A stretch of 64,000 nucleotides of DNA from Caprimulgus europaeus (taxonomy: Eukaryota > Chordata > Aves > Caprimulgiformes > Caprimulgidae), in assembly GCA_907165065.1 (NCBI GenBank), contig OU015523.1, positions 25,199,834 through 25,263,833 of the forward strand, given 5' to 3'. The notes under the pieces were generated by a model that saw nothing but the letters and a program-made list of their open reading frames with translations, had not been told where the DNA came from and searched no databases. Positions 24,996 to 36,000 of this stretch are shown here, one piece after another (the stretch's first letter is position 1; each line of letters opens with the position of its first letter). A program made the translations under genes and the position numbers.

Positions 24996-25304
24996 TCTTT
25001 TTTTCCCTCCCCATGCCCCAAGCACGCGCCATTCTTTCACTTTTGATTTGTTACTGCTTATTGCGCACATTGCAAGCATGTGCCTACACAACTGACATGA
25101 CTGGATAATTCCACTTGTCCACGAGCTATTCTTTTACTTCTGGCTGGTTACTGATTACAGCACACAAATCATCCCTCATCCTGTCTCATATACATTCTTG
25201 CTTCTATTGTTCCGCTTTGTTGTTTATCTTGTCTTCACTCAAGGCCAGGAATAAATTGCTCAAGGCTGAGGCTGCCTGCAGCCTCGGCCCTTAATTCTCC
25301 AACA

Positions 25305-25310
25305 ATCCAG
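25305..25310. repeat. Right target-site duplication ATCCAG
   Basis: Exact copy of 24907-24912, directly after the CA... end (plus-strand AACA) of the LTR. Confidence 0.92.
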
Positions 25311-26097
25311 AGTAATGGGTGTGCATTCAGAATGACCATCTCCCCGGGTAATTTGCTCTGGTTCATGGGTCCTCAGTCTCATGCATCTACCCTTCAGCAA
25401 TCCTGCAAAGGGAGAAGGTGTAGAGAAAGAAAGAGGCTTGGAAACAACCTGCCAGAGATCCAGTAAATGAATAATAGTTGGGATATCTTTTTTCTACCCT
25501 TCTCTCCTAGCTAGAAAGGCTAGGTCCATGCTTTCTGCCTTCTCAGGCAATGTAGCAGCAGAATGCACAAAAGTTCCCTAGGGTTTTTTTTGAGGTAGTT
25601 TCACCTTCCCAGGCAGGACAGAGGGAGAAACTTGGCACAAGATTCCCAGTGTTTGCCAGGACAAATTTTCAAATGCATTTGGTCTCAATGAGTATCAGCA
25701 TCAGATTTCTTTGCTAAGAAACAAGGACTGTCATTGTGCTTCTATAATCCATCTGATTTACAAAAATCATTCTCTGTACACTGACAAATGTTTTATTTGC
25801 CAACACAGAATAGAACAGAAAGAAATCTCTGACTTAAAATCCAAAGTAGGAACTTTTCAGCTGTAGTTTTGCTACAATTTAACTATTTGAAGAATGATAT
25901 TATGTTTCTTATTAGTAACATCTACATTTAAGATGTCAATTTTACCTATATGTAGCAAGCATTTATCTTCTTTTTAAATTGTAGAAAATCAGCAATACTG
26001 AGCAAGAAATAAAAAGTATCTAATAATCATAATACCGAAATACAAACAAAAACCCTAAATCAGAGGTCAGAATAAAATTTGTCCATAGGGCAAATAA
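25311..26097. other. Unassigned AT-rich DNA
   Basis: No gene or recognised repeat. Confidence 0.45.
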
Positions 26098-26190
26098 ATG
26101 TAGAATCACAAAAACATAGAAAAATCTGGGTTGGAAGGGTTCTCTGGAGAATACATGGAGCAATACTCTGCCTAGGGCTACCTTCTTACC
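26098..26190 (-). mobile_element. Short degraded CR1 3' end
   Basis: AGAATCAC...CATAGAAAAATCTGGGTTGGAAGGG followed by TCTCTGGAGAA resembles the complement of a CR1 3' terminus (tail, then TTCCAACC and the 3' UTR). It is cut short and diverged. The bases up to about 26230 may also belong, but I cannot follow them. Confidence 0.6.
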
Positions 26191-26299
26191 TGGCAGTAGT
26201 TGTCAGGGCTATGCTTTAGTGCCCTGATCATCTGTTTTAATATTATCAATCACTCAGGAGAACTGTATTGATATTAAGATTAACAGGTTATTAAAAAAA

Positions 26300-26405
26300 A
26301 ATCAGCAGGGTAGATGACATTCAATATTTATTTATTCAATATAAATAAAGTGAAGCAGATGGAAAATTAAATGACTCCACCAATACATACACAATGATAG
26401 GTGTA
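26300..26405 (+). mobile_element. Second fragment of the ancient CR1-like LINE
   Basis: 26341-26402 matches 24321-24382 at 54 of 62 positions by eye, starting ATAAATAAAGTGAAG and ending ACACAATGATAGGT. The preceding GGTAGATGACATTCAA parallels the A-D-D box of the other copy. Similarity stops abruptly downstream of GATAGGT. It is either an independent old insertion or a local duplicate of the first. Confidence 0.5.
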
Positions 26406-26906
26406 TAAATATCTCAGTACAATGGTAGGTACCTGAAACAGGTGGATCTAACTTGATTCTAGCTCATTTCCTATCTCAGAAGAAATTTTAGAACAGTGTG
26501 AGCTATAAATGGGCTAAGTAGCACATGAGTGTCTTCTGATTAAGCTTTTCAAAAGCACTAAAGACTCGACAAATTCCAGTCTCTCTGAAATGCCCAGTAG
26601 CTTCCCACTGGAGTACAACACAGGGTAACACTGAGCATTCACTAATATTTCAGTAGCGGGGAAGAGTGTCTTCAGATTTTAGAAAGGATCTGTTTGGTAA
26701 CTGTAAGAAGATTTTTGGATATGTAATAAATGTCATTGCTATATACCAATAATTATCGCACAAACTGCCACATGTGTTTACTTTTAGGGTATTGTTTACT
26801 ATTAAATATGTGTATGAGGGGACTACAAAGAAACACACTCTTTTAAAGAAATAGCAGTAATGAATAGCTGCATCTTCAGACATGATCAATAGAATGTTAA
26901 ATGCTA

Positions 26907-27581
26907 TCATTTAATGCAGTCAATATCCAAAGCCAAACATATGTTAGTACTTATTAGTAATAGCAATCTAATGATTTCCAAATGAAATGGCAATAATTTC
27001 AGAAAAAAAAATAAAAGACAGAAACTATAGCAGCAGAAACACTGAAAACAGAGCTCTGGCAGCTTGAATGCAAATCTCTGTCTCACCAGGAAGGAGGGAG
27101 AGATGGAATAAAGCTGTGTCATGCAGACTGCCTGTGCAGAAGTGCTAACATGGCTGAAGTAGGCAGGCACGCTTTGCCACTGCTCACGTAAGGCCATAGG
27201 GCTGTAGTCTCTGTAGTGAACCCAGACCAGAAGGAAAGGCAAACATTTACAAACATCAGAGACTTCAAGATATTTCCTACTTGGCTCGATGAACCAAAAC
27301 GTGGCGCACATCGCCCCCCACCAACCACCACGTAACCACTGATGAGGCGTGGAAGGCAAGTGTGAAATCTGCTTGCCACATCCCTCCCTCTGTCCCAAGC
27401 AGTGCCTGGCCCAGTCAGGCAGCCTGGGCACACCGCTGCACACATAAGCACTGCCATACCCACGCTCAGCACCCAGCAAAGCTCTTCTCTCGACTCTGCT
27501 CATCTCTGATTTACCCATTGTACTGTTTCCCCTGCCCCTGACAGAGATCCCATAATTAAAACAGCCTCCGAGATCAGTCAT
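26907..27581 (-). other. Longest ATG-initiated open frame (224 codons)
   Basis: From ATG at 27581 to the stop at 26907 the minus strand is open for 224 codons. The N-terminal half is of mixed composition (runs such as MSRVERRALLGAERGYG) with Trp/Gly-rich stretches. The C-terminal 50 residues are strongly hydrophobic (CFCCYSFCLLFFFLKLLPF), like a membrane segment but also like translated T-rich DNA. The start context is weak (T at -3, A at +4). No family is recognised, and no introns or neighbours support a gene. It could be a lineage-restricted ORF, part of a noncoding transcript, or chance. Confidence 0.15.
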
Positions 27582-27860
27582 TTAATCTGAAGGCATTCAG
27601 CGGTCAATATTGAGGTTGCACTGGCCTCGTGGTATTTATTCAGCATTCACTCTAATAAGAGGTGTTATTTAATGCTCTGTTGATCACTGCAGTGCCAGGT
27701 CTCGTTCTGAGGAGAGGGATGGTATCCTCTTTCACTGCACGCAGCTGAGTTTGAACGTTGTGGCCCTAATGCTCAAATACACGGATCCACTGGTGTGTGT
27801 CATACACTGAATATAGCAGATCAGACTTGCTGCAGTGAAGCCGGAAAATGTGTACTCGTC
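27582..27860. promoter_or_regulatory. Candidate conserved noncoding element
   Basis: A non-repetitive stretch of balanced composition with scattered CpGs and homeobox-type TAAT/ATTA cores (around 27592, 27653). It shows none of the homopolymer wear of the surroundings. The call rests on general appearance only; no alignment was possible. Confidence 0.22.
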
Positions 27861-30397
27861 AGGAAGGAAAGCTGATGAAATTGAAGAGACTTGATTTCAT
27901 TTATCTTCACCAATATGGCATTAAACGTAGCATATCTGTGTAACAATGTGGGTTCATTTTTATTGCATTGAACAAATTTAGGGCCTTATCCTGAGTCTTG
28001 ATATCAGTGAAAGGGTGTTCATTGGTCTCAGTGAGCACTAAATCCACAGTTCCCACCATGCTTTTCTCTGCCAGAAGAAAGCAGTTGCAGATATTAGTCA
28101 TTCAGTAAGGGAGGCCGTGGGGCTCAGCACAGCATCTCTTATGATCAGCCCAATATGAGAGGGCAGTTCAGCTTATAAAAATAACCTTTCAGTAACACAA
28201 GGATCTTTTTGTGTGTGAGTAAGCTTCAAAACAGCAAAGTCAACCTTCATCTGAAACCCTGAGAAGGTTTTGAGAAATGAACAAGGGAGTTTTGCAGGAT
28301 TTTCTATGAGAAACAGCTAACTGTCTTTGAAAATGTACTGCCAGAAGTATATGGCAATTTTTCCATTTTCCCCTTCTTAAGATTTCCTTCTTGATCAAAT
28401 TAACCAACCAGTTCACTAAAAAACAGCTGTGGAAAATATCCTTACATTCATTTTCAATATCAGTTGAAACAAATTAATTAGTTTTAACTTTCTCTCTTCC
28501 ACAGCCCTATCAAATTCTCTTTCAAAAATATTTTTATCTTTAGCATCTGTCTCATTATATTTAAAATGATCTGTTCTCATCCATCAGAATTTTATACTGG
28601 GACTCTTACATGTCCACTTGTTTAGAAGTCAGTCATATAAGCAGTCCTCTGAAATATTAAATGGGACTATATGTGACCTGGCAGTTTCAAACTGTCAATT
28701 TCTTCCTTGAGCAAAGAGATTTTGGTTAAGCAGCGCATTTGTTTCTCCTCCCAGTTTGGAACAAAGCTGCCTCTTTGCACTTGCTGAGTTATAAAAACAG
28801 TCGGAAGGACTTCTCTCAGCTCTGCTGACATGAACAACTGGAGTGCCAAGAAAAGGAAAGCAATTATTATTAGGAAACTTAAAACAGCTTATAGAATTGT
28901 AGAGCTATTTCCCAAAAAGAAGAGGCAGACACATTGCCAGAGTCATCACAGTACAGACTGGACCAAGCATTTGAGAGTACAAGCACCAAACTTCCATGAT
29001 TGAATGGCAAGTAAGGAACCAGCTTCATACTCCTAAGTCTATCTATCTGTCCATCAGTATAGTCCCATGTAAATTACTATACAGTTTATTTCTGTAGGCA
29101 CATCTCCTATGTAGTAAGCTTGGAGATGGATGCTATAACTATCAAATATTTAGAAAATTATGAATATACTTAAATTCATTACACAATTTTCTTGTAACTG
29201 ACAATCAATACTAGTATTGCTTTTGGCAATGAAGAGAGGTGGACAGGGGAAAGGTGCCTCCCAGTAGACCACTAACATTTTCAGGTGTTTCACTGCCATC
29301 CTCCCTGTTGCTAACCTTTTTCTGAAGACTTCTGTAGCACTGCAGAAAGAACACATTAGTTCTCTGAATATTACTACTGCTGGGTATATACCAGGGACAC
29401 TCAGCTCTATTGACAAAGTTTGTATTTCAGCAAAGAGTTCTCAGTTTCCCTTGTGTCAATGATGATAGCACCTTCATGGTGATGATCCTGACAGCCTTTA
29501 CACAGATTGATTAATAGGAGTTTGATCAATTAGTTGTTTAGTCCAGTGTTAAATTATTTTTAAATGTCTTTGTATGGAAGAAATCACCACTCCAGCAACA
29601 GAGTAGGTTTCATCTATCACTCAGTCACCTTTTCTACAACTCCAAAGGAGATCATCTGCAAATAAGAATAGATGCTGGGGATTGACTGGTGAGGGTAGTC
29701 TTACCAGCCAGTTAGCAAGGGTGGGAAGGTGAAAACAAAACATTCTGAGGTTGTTTTACCACATAGTGTTTCAAACTGAGAAGTCAGAATATTTCATTTT
29801 TAGTTTGTCAAAGGAAATTGTAAATTCTTCCTTTCCACCTTTGGATTCAGAAGTATTTGAAATCTCCATGAAATACTTTTCGAGGGATAGGGGACAAGAT
29901 AAATTTGCTACCCAAGCGTATATGTATTTATATTTTTTTTACTCAGTTCTGTTTGCTCTTGACAATAATGGATAGTTCAAAATCTAGCTCATACATTAAC
30001 TAGGAGGATGGAGGATGAGATGACCCAAGAACAAAAAGCATTACTGTTGTTTTGTGAACTTTTTAGAATAAAGGTGTGGTCTCAATATGCATACTTGTTT
30101 ACTTCAATTAAAAAATAATGCAGTGGCACTGGAGATAACCATGAACTATGCCTAGAAGCTGACTACTGTGTCACAGGATGTCTATTACCTGCTGGAATTG
30201 ATTGGAAGGGTAATGTTGAACTGCTAACAAGCACAGAGAATAGCTATCAAACATCGGTCTATTTCTTTAGCCTACATGCAATGAAGCATGCTTACACAAG
30301 ATACAGACTTAGCACAAATGGTAACCGAGTCTGAAAGAGCAGGAAAAGTATATTTTAAAAAATGGTAGTTAAGAAGAAAAAAAATAATTAAAAATAG
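27861..30397. other. Unassigned AT-rich DNA
   Basis: No gene or recognised repeat. Confidence 0.45.
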
Positions 30398-30493
30398 ATC
30401 ATAGAATCATAGAGCATTTGGGTTGGAAGTGACCTTTGAAGATCATCTAGTCCAAATCCCCTGCCACAGGCAGGGACATATTTCACTAGATCA
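30398..30493 (-). mobile_element. CR1 3' terminus, 95-bp fragment
   Basis: The complement of a CR1 tail and 3' UTR: ATCATAGAATCATAGAG, then TTGGGTTGGAAGTGACC and GATCATCTAGTCC, ending at CACTAGATCA. It keeps two tail units. The insertion was 5'-truncated very close to its 3' end. Confidence 0.92.
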
Positions 30494-30989
30494 GAAAACA
30501 CAGATAAAATATTGGAATAGGAACAGAACACAGGGTTCTAGGATTTAATTTCCCCATGGGAAAATCTTAAAGGAACTGTCTCTTTCTGTAATGTCAGTTT
30601 GGGAAAGTGTATATAAACTGGCAGAAAGACGTAACCTTTCATGTAACCGTAACTACTGTCGAACATGCCCCCATGCATTATTTTGCAGTACAGATGCACC
30701 AAATAAATAAACCCATCATCTACTCTAAACTGTAAAAGGGAAAAGCTGTCTCTCAGCTTTGAAGGGCCTTTGCCCTACACTCTTTCCGAAGCTCCCACAT
30801 TACAGAGAGCAGTCACAGCACTTAAGTGAGGAGCCCCTTCAGAGTTCACATGCACCTTTTGGATGTTCCAGAAGGATACTGCTAAATGTTTTACTCTGTT
30901 ATTTTTTCTTTAAACCTCTCTTTTCCCCAGCAGTAGTACTTTTACTGTTTCTAAAATAAAAATATTGAAAAGAGTATGGAATAGCTAAG
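30494..30989. other. Unassigned DNA
   Basis: No gene or recognised repeat. Confidence 0.45.
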
Positions 30990-31350
30990 TTTTTACTATG
31001 CACAACCCTACAGAGTAAGTAAACTAAACTCCCCAAAGTCCATGCCTGCTGATTAGCCATTATACTTAATTAGTCAATTCATTCATCTGGGCTAAGGAGG
31101 CTGATATGACCAGCTTCTCTAAGATGAAATGGGCCCTCTAATTATGCACTTTTATAGCTCATTATACCTCATTTTGAACTTGAAGCACAAATTAATTCCG
31201 GGGAATTCAGTGGCTGTGTTAAACTGGAGGCCATGTTATTTAATCATGGAAGTTCTCACTTATATTAAAAATGCCTATCTCTGAATCTAGCTCAAATCAA
31301 TAGACCTCAACATTTAGCATTATTATTCTATTTTTAATGTATTCACTTGA
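30990..31350. promoter_or_regulatory. Candidate conserved noncoding element
   Basis: Non-repetitive AT-rich DNA with clustered homeodomain cores: GATTAG (31050), CATTATA, TAATTAG (31068), CTAATTATGC (31138, a POU-like arrangement), CATTATA (31160) and AAATTAATTCC (31189). Such density is typical of vertebrate developmental enhancers but also occurs in AT-rich DNA. It lies about 1.3-1.6 kb from the CpG island. Confidence 0.28.
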
Positions 31351-31539
31351 ACCAGTTCTTTGAAGCTGGCCCTGTTGATGTAAGTGTGATGTGAACATGT
31401 CAGGCTGCCACAGAGACAGGCAGCCCCTGTCCCAAAGAGCAGCTGTTTGTCACTTAGTGACACTGGAGAAGGAAGACCAAAGGGAAGTGAGCCAGGCATC
31501 TCTCCATGACTGTGCCACTCCCAGACACGTCATGTTAGT

Positions 31540-32180
31540 TTAGTGCTTGCATGATGGGCCAGGCACCCGTCCCAGAGAAGCCAACAAATTGGCTAGCTGC
31601 TGCCTGGTCCTGCCACAAGCCAGATCCCTGACTCGCATGGGCTGTATCCCCAGTGGGCGGAAAAGTGAGCTTCTCAGAAAAAGTGAGCTTCTCACCCCTT
31701 TGGCCCTTATTTCCTGCTCAGACGTGCTGTTGAGGGAAAGGGTCAGCCATCTGGGGAGGGGATTGTGAGCAGCAGCCATCAGCCCTGGGGCCAGGAGTAG
31801 GCTGAGGGCTTGATGGAGGAGGATTGCCCTGTATGGCTCCCATGCTGTGCTCAGGACCCTGCAGAGATCAAGGGCAAATCCCTCCAGACTCAGGGATTTT
31901 GGGTCCAGAGCTGCCTGGGGGTAGTCATGGGCTTCCTCCTCTGCCTACCCAGTGGGGCAGGGGCTGGGTTGACTCTGCCCAAGATCTGCTTCTCCTCCAG
32001 CAAAGGGCCTCCATCTCCTGCAGGGGACACAGAGCCTAGCAAAGGAGGGAGGCCCAGTACAGCCGCCTGGATTGGGAGATGGCTGTACTGGGCCGGGGTC
32101 AGGTATGGCCAGCTGCACCCCCAGGCTCCCACCAGGCAGCGTGGATCTCCAGCCTGGGCTCCCAGTTAACTTCAGCAAAG
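31540..32180. other. GC-rich block with local duplication
   Basis: About 640 bp of GC-rich, CpG-poor sequence. An 18-bp tandem duplication (GAAAAGTGAGCTTCTCA type) lies at 31660-31695. Overlapping open frames on both strands are composition artefacts. The origin is unknown: a decayed repeat or an eroded CpG island. Confidence 0.45.
32051..32094. repeat. Perfect 14-bp hairpin, 16-nt loop
   Basis: GGCCCAGTACAGCC (32051-32064) and GGCTGTACTGGGCC (32081-32094) are exact reverse complements around a 16-base spacer. The stem is 10/14 G+C, so it would be stable in RNA. It is shorter than a typical miRNA precursor stem and does not extend: flanking bases do not pair well. Confidence 0.9.
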
Positions 32181-32189
32181 CTGAGTGGC

Positions 32190-32600
32190 GCATTCATCTC
32201 AGGCCACCATCGGTAAAGCGGATTGAACTAATTTCTGTGTAGGTACGTAGGAATTTAAAATAGATTTTGTTATCAAGGCCAAATGCTAAATTACAAATTT
32301 TTAGTATTGTGGGAAAAGATTTACTGAAAAATATATGAATGGATTGCCTTCCCATCAAGTAAATTAAGTGTTTCAATGCAACTGAAAGCCCAAATGAATT
32401 CATTAACCCATTGCAAATGTGCACTTAAATGGACTAAATATATGTAACGTTTATTACAATTTTCTACATCAGCTGAACTAAAAATCACTTGCAGCCTTTA
32501 TTCCAAAGGCTTTTGGCATGCAGATCATGCTTGGCACGTTAGAAACGGTTTACACTTCACACGCGACTTTTTATATCAAATTAAGATCGAAGTAAATAAC
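32190..32600. promoter_or_regulatory. Candidate conserved noncoding DNA beside CpG island
   Basis: Non-repetitive AT-rich sequence directly abutting the CpG island, with many distinct words and motifs (CATTAACCCATTG, TATGTAACG, GGCATGCAGATCATGC) and several CpGs (ACGTAGG, ACACGCGAC, ATCGAAG, CTCGAG). Position next to the island suggests a promoter-proximal or enhancer role, but this is inference. Confidence 0.3.
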
Positions 32601-32880
32601 TCGAGTTTGCGGCGGCGGCGGCGGCGGTGGCGGACCAGGCCCCGGCCTCGACGGCATCTGAGCGCGCGCTGCCTGCCCCCCAGCGGCCGGCGGCCGCAGC
32701 GCGTCCTCCGCCCTGCGCCCGGGGAGGGAGGTGCCGGCAGCCCCCACGCAGCTCCCCCCCGGCAGCCCGGGAAGGCGTCGTGAGGCACCCGGGAGCCCCG
32801 GCAGCGGGGAGAGGACCGCCTCCCTGCCTCTCGGGAGTCAAGGGTCTTCCCCCCTCCTCCTTCATGCACCTTCAGCGGCC
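32600..32880. promoter_or_regulatory. Dense CpG island, candidate promoter
   Basis: About 280 bp of very GC-rich DNA with roughly 35 CpGs by hand count, against almost none in the kilobases around it. It begins with an uninterrupted GCG/GGC run (GCGGCGGCGG..., 32609-32632) and carries GGGCGC/CCGGCGG-type boxes suited to Sp1-like factors. In vertebrates such islands usually mark transcription starts. Direction cannot be fixed: there is no TATA box or convincing exon border. The plus-strand frame at 32627-33019 opens with GTG. The minus-strand frame at 32576-32893 opens with ATG, but its Arg/Gly-rich peptide reflects composition. It may be the first exon of an unannotated gene or lncRNA. Confidence 0.7.
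32609..32632. repeat. Short (CGG)n tract
   Basis: About seven GCG/CGG units with one T interruption at the edge of the CpG island, as often seen in 5' UTRs. Confidence 0.9.
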
Positions 32881-33044
32881 TGAATGTCTTCATTTTTTAA
32901 TGTGTTTAATTAACAACACTACACAGATTTTAATGATACATATGTGGAGCCAGGGACATCAATGCCGTAACTCTGCCCTAGCTAATACTCTCCTCCCGCA
33001 ACTTCTTTTTGGAACCTAAAAATGCACTCTGTCGTTGCTGGTAC

Positions 33045-33064
33045 AAAAAAAAAAAAAAAAAAAA
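33045..33064. repeat. A20 tract
   Basis: Twenty A residues. No polyadenylation signal lies just upstream, and no flanking duplication is seen, so I do not call a retrocopy tail. Confidence 0.95.
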
Positions 33065-36000
33065 GGCAGTCAAATTCTTAAGCTTAAACTGTTACTTAAA
33101 AGTATTTTCTGTGCATATAAATGATATATTCCTGTATTTATTTCTTATGATTAATTAAATTTGTACTGGATATAATTAGAGAAATGAGTGGATTTGGTTT
33201 GCTGTAATAGCTAGCTGATTCCCCAGATTAAAGAAAGCTAAAACAGGAAATGCGTCACCACGAGAGCTGCATGTGCACGTGTGTCTTCCTACGATTTTTC
33301 CCCCTACAGCTAAATGCATTTCAGTTATTTGCAGCTACCCTGAACTAGACACCAGCTGGGCCTGTTTCAGCAGGCTCTGCACGTTGTATGAAGATGCCCC
33401 GGGATGGAGTTTATTACCTGTGCACTGCCTGTCTGTCCTGAGCACCCCATGTATTAGTTACATGTCAAAATAACAGAATGCAATTGTGACTGGACATTTA
33501 CATTAAAATAGTTTAGTCAAAATACACGACTAGCCATCAGTTTGAGGGCCTAGATGAAAATTAACCGGAAAAATCTAGATGCTCAGCTTGCGTTTTGCAC
33601 TTGACTTTAAAAGCCATACTGCTACCGTTAACTTGACATGCAACTACCTCAAACAGAGGCAGAAGAGCAACTAGTTCAGCAGATAGATGCCAGTGAGCAG
33701 AAGTGAATAGAACATCTGTCTTATCATATGCTTCATATTCATGGCCAGGGGTTTTGTGCTGTTTGTGCAGTCATTGAAGCAAATAATGAAGCAAATTTCA
33801 ATGCAAAGGAACCTTTTGCTTTATTTACAGTTTTACAAATCACGCAGGAGCTTTTATTTTGATAAAATAAACATCAGATCCTGATGTTTACCAGATATCC
33901 TGTATTCAGATTATTTGGCTAAAAATAGCTACAGAGAAAGAGCATGCATCACCAGTAGTGATCAGTCTGACAAACCCCCTGTTTGGCTGTAGCAGATGAC
34001 GCAGCCTCAGATGATCCTTTCACAACCTGCAAACCCTTCCACAGCAGCACTGTTACTATTAACTGTGCCTGAGACCAAGGCACTGCTGAATTAGGTGCTA
34101 TACATAAGTGGCCATGCCATACTTCAATCATTTACTTAAGGACACTTTTGTTGTGCTGGCGCTGCTGAGAGGAAACCAACCGACATTTTCAAATTTGTTC
34201 AACCTGCTTTTGATTAATGAGCTCAAGCCACTTAAATTCTACTGAAGTTCATTGTAAGTGTATAGCTACACTTGGTCTGCAAAATTAATCCAAAAAATCA
34301 CCTGAATCCCTTAATCTAATTTTTGAGCAGTTTGTTTATGCTTTTTCTGAGAAGTACATTTAAACCAGGAAAAAAGATAAAAACATTCATTCCCTGCTTC
34401 ACATCTGAATCAAGAGCCACCTATGACTTTATGGACTTGCAAGCTGCTTATCTGCAATTCACAGATGTTTCATCAGCCTGACCTGGGTGGACAACTCACA
34501 CCCCAGTTTCCATTAGCTAGTGAATAAATTACTTTATGCCAGCTGGGCTTTTCTGCACTAGAGATGTTGCTGCCTCCCTTGCTGTTCACTATCCAGTGAC
34601 GTGGCAAAAAAACATGACTGAGCAAAAGCACTGAGATGACAGGGACTGTCACAGCACCAGGGTACAGCACTTGTTCTTTTTTTCCCCTTTCTCTGTCAAA
34701 AAGAGAACAGGGTTGACTTTGTTTTTCTTTGATGTATGAATATTAATATCTACAAAATTAAGACCTCCAAGTATCTAAAACAGTTCATTTCTATCTATTC
34801 CCAAAAAACTCCAACAACCAAAACTCCACAAAAGATTCAATGCAATTTCAATGTCCTATTCTACTCTTTCAGAGCTCTTGATATTCACATCCAAAACAAT
34901 ATGCACAATATATATTGGCTGCAGGTAAACAGCTGTAAATAGAAGTCTAATAAAACACTGCTCAGATTTCTGCAGATGCATTTTAGCCTTTCAGACAAAA
35001 CAAGTTTCTCAAGGCTCTTACTCTAAAAGTTAGAATCCTTTTAAGATACACTTAAAACAACCAAAAAATCCCCCCAAAACCCAAAAGCCAAATCTCAGAC
35101 AACCTAATTGAGGACATGCATCTGACACTCCTTTAAGAGTTTCTGCTACTGTTTAGTTCAGTTTTCTCAGGCAACAGCAGAAGAAACCCCTGGATATTAT
35201 CTCAGCAATCTGGCTGTTCTGGAAGAAGCCTGCTACTGCACCAGGGAGGAAAAGAAACAGCAAATGATAATGAGTGCATGTGAGGGTATTTCTCAACAGA
35301 TCCAAGGAGTCAGGTTTTTTTACTTTCTAATTTTTTCTTGTCTTTCAGTTCTATTTTCTTTCACAAACAGTCTTGTAGTGGTCCTCCTTTTGAAAATTCT
35401 GCAGGTAGCCTCATTCAGCTTACTGAAGTGAGGCGTTCGTCTGTCACAATTTAACAAAAAAAATGATGATGCAGGACATTCCTTTGAAATCCATGAAAGA
35501 TATGTCTCCAGGTGCTGTGCTGTTTCAATCACATTCCTATCCTAGTGCCTACTACATGACATGGTTTGTCAGAAGGAAGTGAACCTCTGGCTTTTCTTAG
35601 CTAACACAGAATACATCATCTTTCTCTGTAGATTCTTCAGTTTTGCATAACTAACAAGCTTCCCCTCTGAAAGCTTACTTCTACCACATGTGTAATGTCT
35701 TCCACCTCACCGAGAATGGAGGTGGAAAATGTTGCATCTCTCAAGGGGTAAAGACTCTGATGAGAATTCTCAAAACTAAGAAAGTAAAAAAAAAAACCCC
35801 AAAACATATGAGAAATTGGTAACACAGATCTATTCCCCCTGTTGTGTTCCTGCCTGAAGAATTTGCTGCCCAAAGCAGAACTTTTTAACAGTGGCAAGTG
35901 GATGGTCCTGCCCTGACTTGTTAATGATGCAAAGAGCATCTTTCACATTAACTTTCTGAAGTGTGCAGAGAACCGTAAAATGCATATGCATCTTAGAGGA

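Larger units (their letters stand above)
24913..25304 (-). mobile_element. Solo LTR, class II (ERVK-like), well preserved
   Basis: A 392-bp LTR on the minus strand: it begins TGTTGGAG (complement of 25304 downward) and ends CCGCCACA at 24913. It is bracketed by exact 6-bp duplications, the length typical of class II/ERVK integrases. Its promoter (TATATAA, complement of 24989-24995) and polyadenylation signal (AATAAA, complement of 24968-24973) are intact. Several CpGs survive (GCGCGTGC, TTGCGCAC complements), arguing for a fairly recent insertion. No internal region flanks it, so the provirus was reduced to one LTR by recombination. The plus-strand open frame at 24914-25108 is a shadow. Confidence 0.93.

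Noticed and set aside
32576..33019. Arg/Ala-rich proteins on either strand of the CpG island
   Set aside because: The plus frame opens with GTG, and the minus frame's Arg-rich peptide mirrors the CGG composition. The island is better read as promoter DNA.
32600..33064. Retrocopied transcript: GC-rich 5' part followed by an A20 tail
   Set aside because: No AATAAA just upstream of the A run, no flanking duplication, and birds have few such retrocopies.
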